From: Glossina fuscipes
Taxonomy: Eukaryota > Arthropoda > Insecta > Diptera > Glossinidae
Direction: 5' to 3'
Assembly: GCF_014805625.2 (NCBI RefSeq)
Contig: NW_023998415.1
Span: 34,788,447-34,852,446 of the forward strand
DNA length: 64,000 bases
Both the position numbers and the translations under genes were made by a program. The notes beneath the pieces were generated by a model. That model saw only the letters and a program-made list of their open reading frames with translations. It had not been told where the DNA came from and made no database searches. Shown here one piece after another: positions 48,590 to 60,824 of the stretch. The first letter of the stretch is position 1. Every line of letters begins with the position of its first letter.

Positions 48590-49410
48590 ACAAACAAGTA
48601 AGAAAATTATATTCGATCGTGATCGAATGCTTTATACCCATCCCATCCCATTATCCCAAACAAGGCTAAGAAAAGAAAACGAAGTAAGTTTTCAAAAAAT
48701 ACGGAGCCAAGCAAAGCAAAGCAAACAAAAAACACGAAAAGCAAACACGAATTCGCAACTCGCTTTGCATAGATGTATGGGCCGTGGTAGTAGGCATACC
48801 CTTCGATCAGTTTAAAACATTTTCGAATTCTCTTGCAAATCCGCAGGTGATATGTTCATTTCTGCGAGTGGGAATATATTGGGCGGACGGACAGATGGAC
48901 ATATGACCAGACTAACATGCTTACGCGCATTCCGAATTTGAAACTGACCACAAATTTATATACTTTATGGGAGTTTTGAAGCTAAATTTTGATCCGCTTT
49001 ATTCGATAGGTGTGGTCAATTTCTCCCATCGCCCGTAGAATATACGTTCAATGCATTGTAGATTTGTTTGTTGGAGTTCATGAGTAATTAGTAAAGAGTC
49101 ATTTTTTTTTTTGAATTGAATTTTTAAAAAACAAAAGTGCTCTCAATGCACTTGATAGCATCGGCGATTCGGATCATTTTAAATATTGACCTGCGTGCTG
49201 AAACTTCCCATATCTCTGCCAAATTTCAAGCCTGAAAGCTTCATTTGCGGCCAGCGATATATTACAAAGACGGACGAATGGACAGACGAAATTACTTAAA
49301 TTGAAAAGAATATATAGACTTTGTGAGGTCTCTGAAGCTTCCTTGCGGCCGTTACAAGTGTTTCGACGAAACGCATATATCCCTCATTCTTCGCTGATGG
49401 GTGTAAAAAC
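48590..49410 (+). repeat. Dispersed hairpin-start repeat, copy C with two 3' modules
   Basis: The left end AACAAGTAAGAAAATTATA is followed by a perfect 8-bp hairpin, ATTCGATC-GT-GATCGAAT, at 48,611-48,628, then GCTTTATACCCATCCC. A first 3' module (GGGCGGACGGACAGATGGAC near 48,880, then TTTATATACTTTATGGGAG near 48,954) is followed about 390 bases later by a second one (AGACGGACGAATGGACAGAC near 49,269, then TGAAGCTTCCTTGCGGCCGT near 49,333, and a GATGGGTGTAAAA terminus near 49,398). Either two copies are partly merged or the right part was duplicated. No coding capacity. Confidence 0.6.
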
Positions 49411-49654
49411 TATCTATCAACAGCAAGAATATGAAAAAATTAAGCAAACACAAAGCTATTGCAATCACGTACGTTTAGTGGAAATGCAAAATTTGTCTTG
49501 AAATAACTCTTGTGAATATCCATCCGTTCGCACGAGGTAAATGTAAAGAAATGATTTATCTTCTGTTTTCACATTTAGCTGAAAGTTGCGTAGAATTTTT
49601 AAATTCTAGTGACTCAACTTTAATTTGAATAATATTTCAATTTTTTTCCTTTCT

Positions 49655-49674
49655 TTTTTTTTTTTTTTTTTTTT
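49655..49674. repeat. Poly-T tract
   Basis: A T run of about 20 bases inside a T-rich segment. Read directly from the sequence. Confidence 0.9.
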
Positions 49675-49934
49675 GTGACACTTGTTTCAAATGCTTTAGT
49701 GTAATGAGGGGATCATGTCATTATTATTATAATTTTTTTTCCTGTATGATTTGATGAGTAATAGCAACACTTGTCAAAATTAATTATTTTATCTTAATTT
49801 TTTCCAGTCTCAAGTCATGCAATATGAGACAAACGGAGCGAAAAAAACCCATACCACTATAGTATAATCGACTCAGAATACAAAAGGAGTTAAAAATATA
49901 TGTAAGGCAACGTTAAGATCGGGGGGCGGCCTCT

Positions 49935-50330
49935 ATAACAGAAAGAAGTTATATTGGACTGTGACCGAATCTATCTATCGCTCATCGTATTAATGAAGAG
50001 AAAAAATTGCTTCATATTTAAATGAACCGATGACGACCGATACATCGTACATATCATATGACGTAAGCAAGCATTGCCGATAAGCTGAAAATCATACCTC
50101 TCAGGCGATCACTTTGTACAATTTACTTGATTTATTAACGAGAATTTACGATGCTCCTTACAATTTTAAAAAGGAAAAAAAAAAAAAAAAAAAGGCGCGA
50201 ACAGGGAGACAGACAGACAGACAGGCAGAAAGACAGAAAGGGAGGCCAGCTCGGCTAAATCGATTCCACTATTCACGCTAATCGGGAATACATGTATATG
50301 CTCTACAGCATGTCGTGATCGTATTTACAA
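49935..50330 (+). repeat. Dispersed hairpin-start repeat, copy D
   Basis: GAAAGAAGTTATATTGGACT then GTGACCGAATC at 49,941-49,971 gives a degraded hairpin (ATTGG...CCGAAT) like the one at 48,611. The right part has GACAGACAGACAGACAGG near 50,209 followed by GCCAGCTCGGCTAAATCGAT near 50,245, the block that in flies usually follows the GACGGACAG run in this repeat. The expected CTTCTGCGTGTTACA terminus is not visible. Confidence 0.5.
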
Positions 50331-52149
50331 GTGCTACAAGCATTGGCATATAGTTAGGACGTATAAAAGTATTCTAAAATCAAATGCCAAAACAATAACA
50401 GCTCAAGTAAGGCGTTGTTAAGCACGTTTTATAATAAATTTTAAGTTTTAGAAATTTTTTATTTTTTTTTCTATTTTACGAAATTTGATTGAGAAACTTG
50501 TGTATATTGCAAATATTTCCACGCCACTTATTAGCCCCATTAGAAATTGAAAATTCAATTGGGTGCTCCGAGAGAGTAAGAAAGAAAGAAAAAAAATAGA
50601 AGAAAATCGTAAAATAAGTTACATCGGCTTATAGAACGTTACTATACGTTTGTCCTAATCCGGAGTGGCATTGGTTAAATTGAAAACGAAAAAAAATAAA
50701 AAAAAATAAAAAAAAACTAGAAACGAAGAAAATTAGATTGACAATCTATGCAGTGACTTTTACAACATTGAAAATGAAAAACATACAAAGGGCGAAAACG
50801 GGTTCTAAATAGAGAAACCAAAGGAGGCGAAAAAGGAAACAAGTGCTGAATACCAACATTGCGACACGGGAACCTAATCGGATTTTAAAATGCCACCGCA
50901 ATATACGCATACACATAGTGTCACTCCCACTCTCTCTCTCTCTTTCTCTCTCTCACACACACGCATATACTCGCATACACAATCATTGAAGTATTATGAA
51001 TATGGAGTACACCAATAAACGTCGAAGTACTTACCGTTTGGCTAGTTTGCAGAGCATTGTTAGCATTCATTGCTAGCACACACATATTCACCTTGCTCTG
51101 GATTATGACCGCTGCGTACTTATGTACAAATACCTGCTTATATACTCCTACATACTGAAAAAATATACATTACCTATGCGTTTCTATGCATAAGAAGAGA
51201 AAAGCATATCAACAGAATGGAAGTGAAAGGGAAAGTGTGCAAGGGAATGGAAACGGCAAAAACGAATAAGTGAAAAAAAGCTTTGCAACAGATTTTAATG
51301 ACAGCAAAGAAATTATTTTTACATCCATTCCTGGAGGATGCATGAGATAGCGGATTGGATAATACTTGACTTCTCTTTGTACACCTTAGCCGTAGGCGTA
51401 GTGTATATAATATAGTTCTTTGAACCTTGAATGTGTCGAGTTATATGAACCATAAAACCATTATGGGGGAAATGTATTACTTTTTCAGTCTAATCCGAAT
51501 GACCAATTCTACAGAATCAAGATGAAGCGGACCATTAAGATCAACGGCAAACTTAAATATTTGTAACGCGAAGCTCATGTTTTTTTGATATGCTCCAACA
51601 AGCAAAGTGTATTAAGAGCTTTTTGAAAGCAAACAAGCGATGGCTGAGGGGTGCTACCACCAATAAGTGGCACAGTTAGAATAATCGTTAAAAACGGAAA
51701 GACCATAAGATGGCAAAAGACGTGATAAAGTGGCTTTTTGGGAAAGCAACCCTTAAATTGGGAGTGCGGTTTCGTGGATAGCCTCAGAAATCACAGAAAC
51801 CAGAAGAAGAACGAAGTAAACAAAATAGATAGAATATACATATATATATATATATGTGTGTGTGTGCAATACAGCTCCTTAAAGTCTGTTGTGTTTTCCG
51901 ATATCACTCTTATATAAAGACACATTGGTCAATAAGTTGCGCGACTGAAACGTGAATGTTATCTTTAAAAAAAAAAAAAAATAGCGCCAAAACTCATACA
52001 ACATTTGTCAAAAATCTACGGCATTTCGATTGTTTTTCTTATTTTCAAAACAACAGGAATAACTGAATCTATTGTATTAATTACACACGGTTTCTTAATG
52101 GAACAAGTTACCGCCCCAAAATCAGCAATGACTTGGGGAATGTTATAAC
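50331..52149. other. Gene-free stretch
   Basis: A (CT)n array at 50,928-50,954 passes into CACACACA. A TA/TG run lies at 51,838-51,866 and poly-A at 51,967-51,980. No protein similarity recognised; the somewhat GC-richer segment 51,340-51,800 matches nothing I know. Confidence 0.5.
50928..50964. repeat. Compound (CT)n-(CA)n microsatellite
   Basis: CTCTCTCT with TTTCT interruptions, then CACACACAC. Same composite type as at 1,999-2,066. Confidence 0.95.
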
Positions 52150-52705
52150 AACTCGTCTCGATTGAAATGAAGTGTTTGTCGGTGGTTTGCCGACTTTAAA
52201 CACATTTTAAACACAAACAGCAACGCCGCTGAAGGCAGTAGACTCCCAAAGAATATTTTTACACTGAAAAGTATCAAAGAAGACCTGACAATAACTACTG
52301 ATAAACAAAATGTGAAATTGCAACAGATAGCTAACAACCTAAACATATTAAAAAATAATCCATGCACCAGGAAGGCCTTTTTTTTCAAATGGATATCGTA
52401 TTTATTCAAAGTAAGCAGATCTAAAACACAAACGCCTTCTTTAAGCCTGCCCGCGATCGATTATTGTCCGTTCGCAAATCGTCAGGGAAAGTATTAGGAC
52501 GAAATGATTAATTAACTACGGAAACTGGATACGGAGACTTTCAGAGATCGTTCTCCATAGAAAAGACATCGAAATGGAGCACAAATGTTGCATTGTTCCT
52601 ATTACACTTAAAGCAGATTACGTTGATGAGTAAAACCGCAATTTTGCGGAAAAAGAAAAGTTATTTGTTTGCTTAGTCCCAGGACTTGTTGATGTATCAC
52701 TTAAA
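52150..52705 (+). pseudogene. irritans-type mariner, internally deleted copy
   Basis: Starting at 52,171 the frame reads SVCRWFADFKHILNTNSNAA then EGSRLPKN, matching IKNWFADFKRGRTDTDDAERSGRP, and LTITTDKQNVKLQQIANNLN near 52,285 matching the KVKLREIADTLKIS helix-turn-helix. The 3' part reads HRKDIEME then ITLKADYVDE and a stop at 52,631, matching YKKGIEKLEKRW...ITLEGDYVDE. The 3' UTR contains GTCCCAGGACTTGTTGATGT. The N-terminal DNA-binding domain and the extreme C-terminus survive while nearly all of the catalytic domain is missing (about 560 bases against about 1,250 for a full element). It has the cleanest 3' coding end of this family in the window. Confidence 0.7.
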
Positions 52706-55700
52706 CCATATAATTATTTGCGTAGACCAGACCCGATGGCATAATGTTTTAAAACAAAGGGAAAATGCTGAGTGAAATGAATGTGCAAACAGAACTAACT
52801 TGATTATATGAGAAGGAAATTAATATTATTTCCCTTTTTTAAGGCAATTATCAAATTTTAAATCGTTTTATATCCACCATGTATTTCACCAAAAGAACAA
52901 AAAAAAAAAGAAAAAAATGAAAGAATGTTACGCATGCCATCCTTGTGCAACTTATCCTTTTCCATAGTTGAAAAGTTATTGAATGTAATCATGGAAATCA
53001 GTTCAAATGCGAAGCAATTGAAGGAAGACGCTGCTGAGAGAACGTAGAAGTTATAAGTTTACTCCGCCTCAACGTAAAGGCGGATAAGTGCAAGCTAAGG
53101 AAAATAAAATAAACACGCGTAGCTGCATCGCTTTAATATCTAAGTGACTGTACTTTCACAAGTGGTTGACATACATATATATATATACATGTATATTACT
53201 GTTCCATTGATTCAAGGTCGGTGCCGTCTGTATTAAATTGTGCGAACATTTGTTTGCGTAGCACTTGTTGTAAAGTCCTTCCTACCACTAAAACTCTTCT
53301 TGACTTTCACAGGCTTGAGCTGTGTTCTTCGCAAATGGACATAAGTTATTTCCAGATGTTGCATATCGAATGACAAAATTAACACATCATCCAATAGTAG
53401 ATAACTTAACTTAATGAATAAAATAGAAGCCTTGTGAGCATAAAAGTATCTATATAGGAAAAGCAAAATGATTCCATTTAAGTCAACATCCTGTTTGATA
53501 TAATACAGATTTCAATTTTATTGCCTATCCCTTAGGAGGTTTATTAATTTTGTCATATAGTTTGAAAGATACTGTAGTTAACAGACATATGTAAAATATA
53601 TTGTTCGTACATATGTTTAGCCAAAGATTATGTCTGTCCAAGCGTATGGCTATTTTTCACATCTACACAGCACGGCAAGAGAAGGACAATAATTATAATG
53701 AGACCGGTAGATATTTCGAAAAGGAGTTGATTTCCCTCCTAACCCCTATGGCTTAATAAGAAAATCGAAACTAGATGTCATTATACTTAAAAGCACTTTG
53801 TACGTTAAAATATTTAAGAGGTAAGTTGAAAGTGCTGAGTTGATATCCTATGGTTAAATATTCTATTTACTTAAATTCTTTATAAGCATCTCTTTATTAG
53901 CAACAGATGAAATTACAGTACAATGACAAAATGAATTATTCAAAATATGCCAGATTACGGATGCAGTTATGTACTACACACAGATACATTTAGATATCTA
54001 AGCATATTGTTGCTTGCATTTTTTCTTTAATCGAATTAAATGTTTATTACAGTAAAATTAAAATTATATATAGTGCGAGATCTTCTATTTAGAAGATTGT
54101 TTTTGACATGCAAGCGGTTATCAAAAGTTATCCTACCATCAGTGAGTGCGATCTGTTCAAAACTTATGTATAAATAATCCTTCAGTATATCTCGACTCAA
54201 GCTTATGCTTTTGAGATTAATTAAAATTATTACCATTAGCTCAGAGCTCGTTCAAGGCTGCAGTGAATGATGAGAGATTCGTCTCATCAAAGTGCTAAAA
54301 GCTTTCTAAACTATAGCTAAACTATAAAATTTCCTTACCTATCATATTTTGGCTTTAATTATTTCATCAGTGGAACAATGCATGATTTCGATTATTGAAA
54401 AGTGAATTTAGTAACATGCAAGGGTCTTGACTAAACGTGCCGTAACGGGCTGTATAACATAACATAACTGAATGAATGAATAATCGGAAACTTTTGATCA
54501 GCAATTTCCCTTTAAGGCAAACACACTTGATTAACGTTACGCTTCTGCCATTGTCTTGTTTGTAACAAGATCTCATGTAGAGATTCATTTAATACAACCA
54601 ATCCAATGTATATAATACAACAATGCATGGAACGCAATATCTTTACGCCGATTGTGTTCTCCTATATAAATATATATATATATACATATATATATATATG
54701 TGTTCAACGGCCTGAATCGAATCAGTAGCGCACTTTATTATTGAATTATAAAACGTTTTAAGAGTAAATCTATCAATTTATTTCGTACGCTCACAAAAAT
54801 ATAACTGTATATAGAGGCGAGAGCAATTTTAAATTGATAAAAGTCTAAAAAAAAATATTTAACGTACGTTTGCGTATACTGTAGTTTACATATTGGTTTT
54901 CGGTGTGGTCAACGGAAATGTATTTTCTATATGTTATGGATTTGTGGAAAAAACAACAATGACAGCAATTTGTAATTGTTTTGTTTGAATACATTGCGGA
55001 GGGTATTTGTGTAACGTGTGGCGGATTATGTGAAAACGACACTTTAATTTATTGTGTAGAATGCACATGCTTCTCTTATATACACATATACGCATGCATA
55101 TGTAGACGCACGAGCAATCATGGAATAAGTTTTGTAGACATTAGAATATATAAACGTTCTACTATGGACTTACATAGAAATGCAATTGAATTACATTGGC
55201 TTTAATAATACTGATTGTGTGTATGTATTATGTATGTTCGTTCGTACGATGCATTTGTACTCGTTTATTTAAAGCTTTTGTTAAAAATATTTTCATAATA
55301 GTTTTGTTCGTATGTGTCACATGAATATGATGAATATATGTACGAAAAGAATGAATATATGTTTTTTTTTTTTTTGTAAACTAAAAATAAAATTAAATAA
55401 TTTAACATAAAAATATTTTGTTGTGAAAAAAGTTTTTAGTTTCTAGAATGAGGTCCTCTTCGTTTCTTCTTCAAATCATGTATCATCACATATACGGTAC
55501 TGAACCGTCCAGAAATCATTTTAGCCGCATTTTGTCAGCGTTCCGTTTAAGCTAATATTCGCAAAAAGACATGGGAGACATTTAAGTCGGGCCGCTTTGA
55601 TCACTTGATTTTGAACAGTTGCTCAATAACATCGCTATTTCCGGTTGAGAAAAGTCACCAAAATTGAGATAATGACTTCTCCCCAAAAATGCCAAAAATG

Positions 55701-56231
55701 ACAGATGGATACAGAGAGTGTATGATAATGTGTTCTAGTTTATATTTATAAAATGTGTATTTACTTTATGTTACAGTAAAGTGTTGAAAATGCATTGCAT
55801 TGAGGACGAAGTTTGTGATTGTATCTGCGACAAATGGCTTTGGAGTCACATAATTACGTGACACTTGTCCAGCCAGAGTACAGCGCGCAAGCAAGATGCC
55901 AATCCGCACACTGACATTGACTGGTTGAAAAAAAAAAAAAAGTGATAAAAGTCCAGTGATAAGCAATGAAAATTTCGCAATATTCCTTCGGTTGAGTCAC
56001 AAGTCCTTCACAGGATTTTAAGACAATGCTCTGACATGACCAAACGACCGAATTGATCGATAATTGTAAAGTACTAATTAAAGAATTGAAGGACTTAGCT
56101 GTCAAGTTTTCATGTACCGGCCGCATAGCGCGGATCTTGCCTCACCCGAAAACCATTAATTGTACTCCTTGTAAAATTATCTTAATGGCTTAAAACCGAT
56201 TCCAAAAGAGCTGTGTGAAGTTATATAACAT

Positions 56232-56723
56232 TTAGGCGATGATGCATTTTTCGTACGCCTCGGACAAAAACATTACAATTTCAGAGATCAAACCGAAAAG
56301 GGAACGGACCGATTTGTCATATAACTCATAATCCATATGATTACCGGATTGATATTTTACGGCAACACAAGTATCAGTAGGAAAGTAAGATTTTGCACCG
56401 AAAGAGCGAAAGCAGGCAAAACCCATTCCTTTAACTTTAAATTTATTCTCGAAATTTGGACTTTTACGGACGTCCCGCTGCCTAGCTGTGCAATCTTTGA
56501 TAGCGTCGATTCTAAATAATGACCAAAACAAGTTTACAGTCATTTTTGGCAGAGCTGGATATAATCTGGAAACCTGGTATTTGGGTACCACGAGGATTAA
56601 CGAGTAATATAATGAATTTCCATTTTCCGATCGTTGCTGAAACAAAAAAAAAAAAACCGAACAGTTTTTAAATAAGAAGTGAACGACGTGCAAAAAAACG
56701 ATGCCAAAGAGATCATGATCCAA
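56232..56723 (-). CDS. Unassigned 163-codon ORF, doubtful
   Basis: The longest uninterrupted reading frame in the window that is not made of microsatellite sequence. It opens with a hydrophobic, phenylalanine-rich segment (residues about 8-30, partly encoded by an A-run on the plus strand), then a mixed region containing IKDCTARQRDVRKS, and ends with MFLSEAYEKCIIA. I recognise no domain, signal peptide with cleavage site or catalytic motif. No promoter or splice context is evident. An ORF of this length in 64 kb of six-frame AT-rich sequence is only mildly unusual. It may be chance or decayed transposon sequence. Confidence 0.1.
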   Translation of the reverse strand: MDHDLFGIVFLHVVHFLFKNCSVFFFLFQQRSENGNSLYYSLILVVPKYQVSRLYPALPKMTVNLFWSLFRIDAIKDCTARQRDVRKSPNFENKFKVKGMGFACFRSFGAKSYFPTDTCVAVKYQSGNHMDYELYDKSVRSLFGLISEIVMFLSEAYEKCIIA

Positions 56724-58617
56724 GATAGACGAAATTGTCGAAGCGTTATCAAGGTCCGTATGGACGTGCCGTAGGTTAGAGTTTTATATTTGGCTAGACG
56801 ACTGATTTCACTCTCTGCAAGTCAATCAAGCCAAATGCCAGACCGCACACATTTCTAGTAAGTCGGGAGTAAATGAAGAGATGTTGGATCGGAAATTGTT
56901 ATGCGTTCACCATATACAGCCCAGATTTTGTTACATCTGATTGCTGTTCATTTTTTTTTTTTTTTTTCTGCTACGTTGTTTAATTGTTATGCAGTGAGGG
57001 TAAAACGATTCCACCTGAAAAACAGGAAAAATGACACGCATTTTTTCCTTCACTTATTATAAATTATAAATGGGTAATAAAAGATTCGAGTTAAGCCGAT
57101 TATGTACAACTCATCCAGAAGTGTGAAATGATGCCAAATTGTTGCTTTACGGATAACAGCAAACATGCCAAGATTACGAACAAGTATTATTATAAAAGAA
57201 AGCTCGAAGGAGCAGACAAGACGGAGAGGAGGAAAAAACTCATGGAGAGAAAAACTGTAATGCAAAATGGAGATAAACTTGCCTTATTACAAGAATATTG
57301 AGATGGAAGAAGAAAAGCAATATTTATATTGATAATTTATTTTATTTAACGAGTTTCATTTTAATATTATTATTATTATTATTTATTTGCATCTCATCGA
57401 TCGGAAGTGAATGGCAGACATCGCGCTAGTCAAGCCAAGTTCTAAATATCAATTCTGTATAAATACTTTGGCAATTTTATCGAATTTTTCATCCAAATTC
57501 TATATAGAACGTAACTAATGCATGTAGATATCAGGCAGATAAAGAGCAGCGCTACTTATGATCAGACGAACAGAACTTGCACTGCCTTCATTGTATGGGA
57601 AATGCAGGGAGTTGTCACGACAGTAAAGCAACTTTTCCGTATCTATGCAATCTATGCGTTCATTTGTCTACCGTAGGCAGATTAGTGCGCGAAATGATTA
57701 TAAATACGCATATAAGAGACTATATACCAAAGCATATTTTCTATATATATTTAAAGTGAAGAGAAATCCTTCAGTTTAATGAGACATACATATAAAGCTC
57801 ACTTAAGAAGCAATGAAAAGGATAAAAAGAAAAATATGTTAAAGTATTTGAGGAAAGAGCATATGCTCCCAGAAGATAAGTGCGTTTGAAATTTCTATTC
57901 AGAGCCGATTCTAGCAAAGTAGTTACCGATAAGACACCAAGAACTATTTCCTTGTTTTTGGTCTTTTCATCAAATTCTAGCACATACCATGTACAAAATA
58001 ACTGAATACACTTTGATAGCATCGTCTCGTAGTTACGTGCCTACGTATGTATTTTCTCAATCCGACTGACTGTATTAACTATACTATAACGTATACACAT
58101 CCGTTGCCGTGTATGTGCAAACATCGCCATCTTTATTAGAAAATATGATGAATCACTGTCATTACCTTTCTAAACTTTGAGTCTTTTATGGTGTGTCATT
58201 TACGCTTAAGTGCCTTTGAAATTTATGTTTCCTTTAATGCACGATACTTGATACAGTTGTTATTTCTGCATTTTACCTGAAATTTTTTCATTTTTTCATT
58301 TTTTTTTTTTTTCTTTTTGCAAACGATTTCATAAATATGCACACGACATACTTAAAATAATAGAAAGATGATAATGAATTATTTATGGTCTCGAAAGCAT
58401 TTCAAATATAAATTGAGAAGACAAGTAAGAATTTTATAGATATTTTTATTTCCCAATTGCAAAATGTGCCTGCATTGAGTCTGCCTATCTATTAACATTT
58501 ATACATGTGGCTGTAAAATATTTTATACTGTGTGTGTGTGTGCATTCATATCGAAACCGATCAAGCCTAAATTTGGTTGGGTTTGGCAAGCAACACTCTT
58601 TTAAATATTTGATTATT

Positions 58618-58621
58618 ATTA

Positions 58622-58653
<32 letters not shown>

Positions 58654-58655
58654 AG
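58618..58655. repeat. (TA)n array with central C
   Basis: TA units with a single C near the middle (TATATACATATA), the same pattern seen at 8.56, 38.54, 53.17 and 54.67 kb. Confidence 0.95.
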
Positions 58656-58724
58656 AGTTTAGATGGTTAAGTTTCGTAAAAATATAGGCTTAGGTTTTAG
58701 TATACATATGGTCGAAAACTTTGC

Positions 58725-58830
58725 GACATTGAGAAGGAAGCTTCAGAGAGTCGATAAAAGATAATAGTTTTGATAAGCATGAAATTCTGAATCGATTAAA
58801 GCATGCATGTCTCCCTTCCTCCCTCGCTCT
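58725..58830 (-). repeat. Dispersed repeat, inverted 3' module
   Basis: GAGAAGGAAGCTTCAGAGAG is followed by GATAAAAGATAATAGTTTTGATAAGCATG in pieces, then CTGAATCGATTAAAGCATGC and a TGTCTCCCTTCC segment. It is the reverse complement of the 3' module of the plus-strand copies and aligns block by block with 11,925-12,045. A CT microsatellite follows at 58,826-58,847 where the TCCGTCTGTC run would be expected, which suggests the simple repeat grew out of it. Confidence 0.55.
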
Positions 58831-58847
58831 CTCTCTCTCTCTCTCTG
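58826..58847. repeat. (CT)n microsatellite
   Basis: About eleven CT units directly after CCCTTCCTCCCTCG. Read directly from the sequence. Confidence 0.9.
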
Positions 58848-60824
58848 CCCAAGTGTGTGCAATCTGTTATAAGTTCTTGCACTTGTCCTCTCGAGATGGA
58901 AAATGGGTCAAATCAGTCAAGGGATATGCGAGAATATATGAAAGCGAAAAAATGGGTGTTTTGCCCATTACTTATAGACTGCCACAATAAATCAATATAT
59001 CATTTGCCTGCTCTATTTTAATATAAAGCTGATGGGTATAAACGATTCGGTCACGGACGAATATCATTTTTTTTTTTTTTATTTACTTCATTTTATTTTA
59101 TTTATTTGATCCATCATTAAAGGAATGTCCCTTATGTGTGTGAATACGATACCGGTCACGAAGTGTTATAGATGAAGGAGTAGGGCAAAAGCGAACACTG
59201 CTTATTTACGTCTGACTTGAATGTAGAAATGACTCGAGAGATGGCTATAATTGGAATGAAAAAGCACGCAAGCAAGCAATAACTGGCATGTGCAGGACAA
59301 CCGGACGACAACACCGAAGAAGATGAGTCATCCGGAGTGTGTCATGAGGAGTTTATTGATGGAAATCTTGTTGTTTTGTTTTCTTTTATTTAAAAAAAAC
59401 ATAATCAGTAAAGGGTATCATTTCAAATTCCATTTCTCTATTTAATGTTTTAGCTCACGAAAAGTGCAACGTGGCAACTGCATTGTTGGACACATACCAC
59501 ACTCTACACCACACTCTACCACACTCTAAGCCAAAAAATCTATGCACACTTGCGGATGGTACCTAAAAAAAAGGAATTGAAAATATCTAAGCACGTGTGC
59601 TAGTAATTTGTTAATGTTGTAACAATATGTGAAAGTGCTCCGCAAATATTCAATAAACAAAGTCAGAGAATGTCTACAACTGTTAGTAAAAACTTGTCCT
59701 TCCCTTTTATGCCCTTATCCGAATTGAAAGCCAAAAAAATAAAAATAAAAACAAAAAAAAAACAAAAACAAAAAAATGATTTGCAAACGAATAAAGTCGA
59801 CTTTGCTCTCATTTCGGCCATTGAAAAAATTCGTTATTTTAGCTTTTTTTAATTCAACTGTAGAACCCAAAAATACGCATCTGCAACTAAATAGATCGTA
59901 ACATTCCAATTCAATTCAACACCAAACCACATCAACATGGGAAGGTGGCATTCGATTTTAAGGATCGTATAAAGCATCGAATTACGATACTCGGGCAATG
60001 CTTGTACGCAGAGTATAACCAAAGTCATATGTCACGTAAATCCGAAATTGCCTTCGAAGCTCGCTAAAATGGGGTAATAGTCGACATAGGTTTGATTAAA
60101 AACGCCGCAGAAACGTGTTCGGCAAAATTGTTTTCTAATCTTAAGATTAAAAATAGCATTACTTGCTCATAAAAGGACTCTCAAATATATCGCAGAATCC
60201 GCGATAGAATAGCTGAGCAGGTAAGAATCGCAACTGACAAGGCAATGCTTAGTTGGTAAAGGTAATTGAGCCATTCCATCCGCCCAAACCGCTGTGCGCA
60301 TCCATTTCTCTATTTCTGCGGCATCTCCTAAATGATTGATCATATTCAGCCAAAAAAAAAAAAAAAATTTCGAATTGAAGAGTCAATCAATCGTCGAATT
60401 GATGCCCTCTCGACTTAATCGGACACTGTAAAATTGTCCTTTGTTCCCTTGAGCAGATAATATTAAAAAAATTATTATTTAAATTGAAAAGAAAATATTG
60501 CTTCCTTACTGATTATTGTGCGTGTGTGCTCTTCTTTTCTTTTTTTTTTTTTTTATTGTATTTTGAAAATTACTATTTAAACAAATTTGTTTAATATCCA
60601 TGTAAGTTATTTTTATTAACTTTTTCTTAACGTGAACTGTGCCAATTGCAATCAAGTTAAAATTTGTCCGCTATTTCAAATAAATAAATCTTTTCATTTC
60701 ATTATCTCTGGGTATGCTGTCGCCCGTTATTCTATTCTGCATTGTAAACGCTCGTTGAAAATGCTTAAATGTTATCAACTATGTTCACATTTATTAGATT
60801 GTGTTTAGATGTATGTTTGAAAAT

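Larger units (their letters stand above)
52706..58724. other. Gene-free stretch
   Basis: TA arrays at 53,172-53,186 and 54,665-54,700, poly-T at 55,363-55,375 and 56,950-56,967, an ATT run at 57,365-57,382 and a TA array at 58,618-58,655. The longest ORF without microsatellite content (56,232-56,723, minus) is listed separately. A cysteine-rich ORF at 54,981-55,205 was rejected as a gene. Confidence 0.45.

Noticed and set aside
54981..55205. Cysteine-rich ORF with CVTCGGLCENDTLIYCVECTC, superficially like a PHD or zinc finger
   Set aside because: Only the first half of the Cys spacing resembles a PHD finger, the histidine and later cysteines are not in place, and the sequence is TATA/CATA-rich with no exon boundaries. 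Chance is more likely.
57577..57759. Small ORF with CLHC...CNLC cysteine pairs
   Set aside because: Sixty codons, no histidine spacing fitting a C2H2 finger, and no conservation evidence available.
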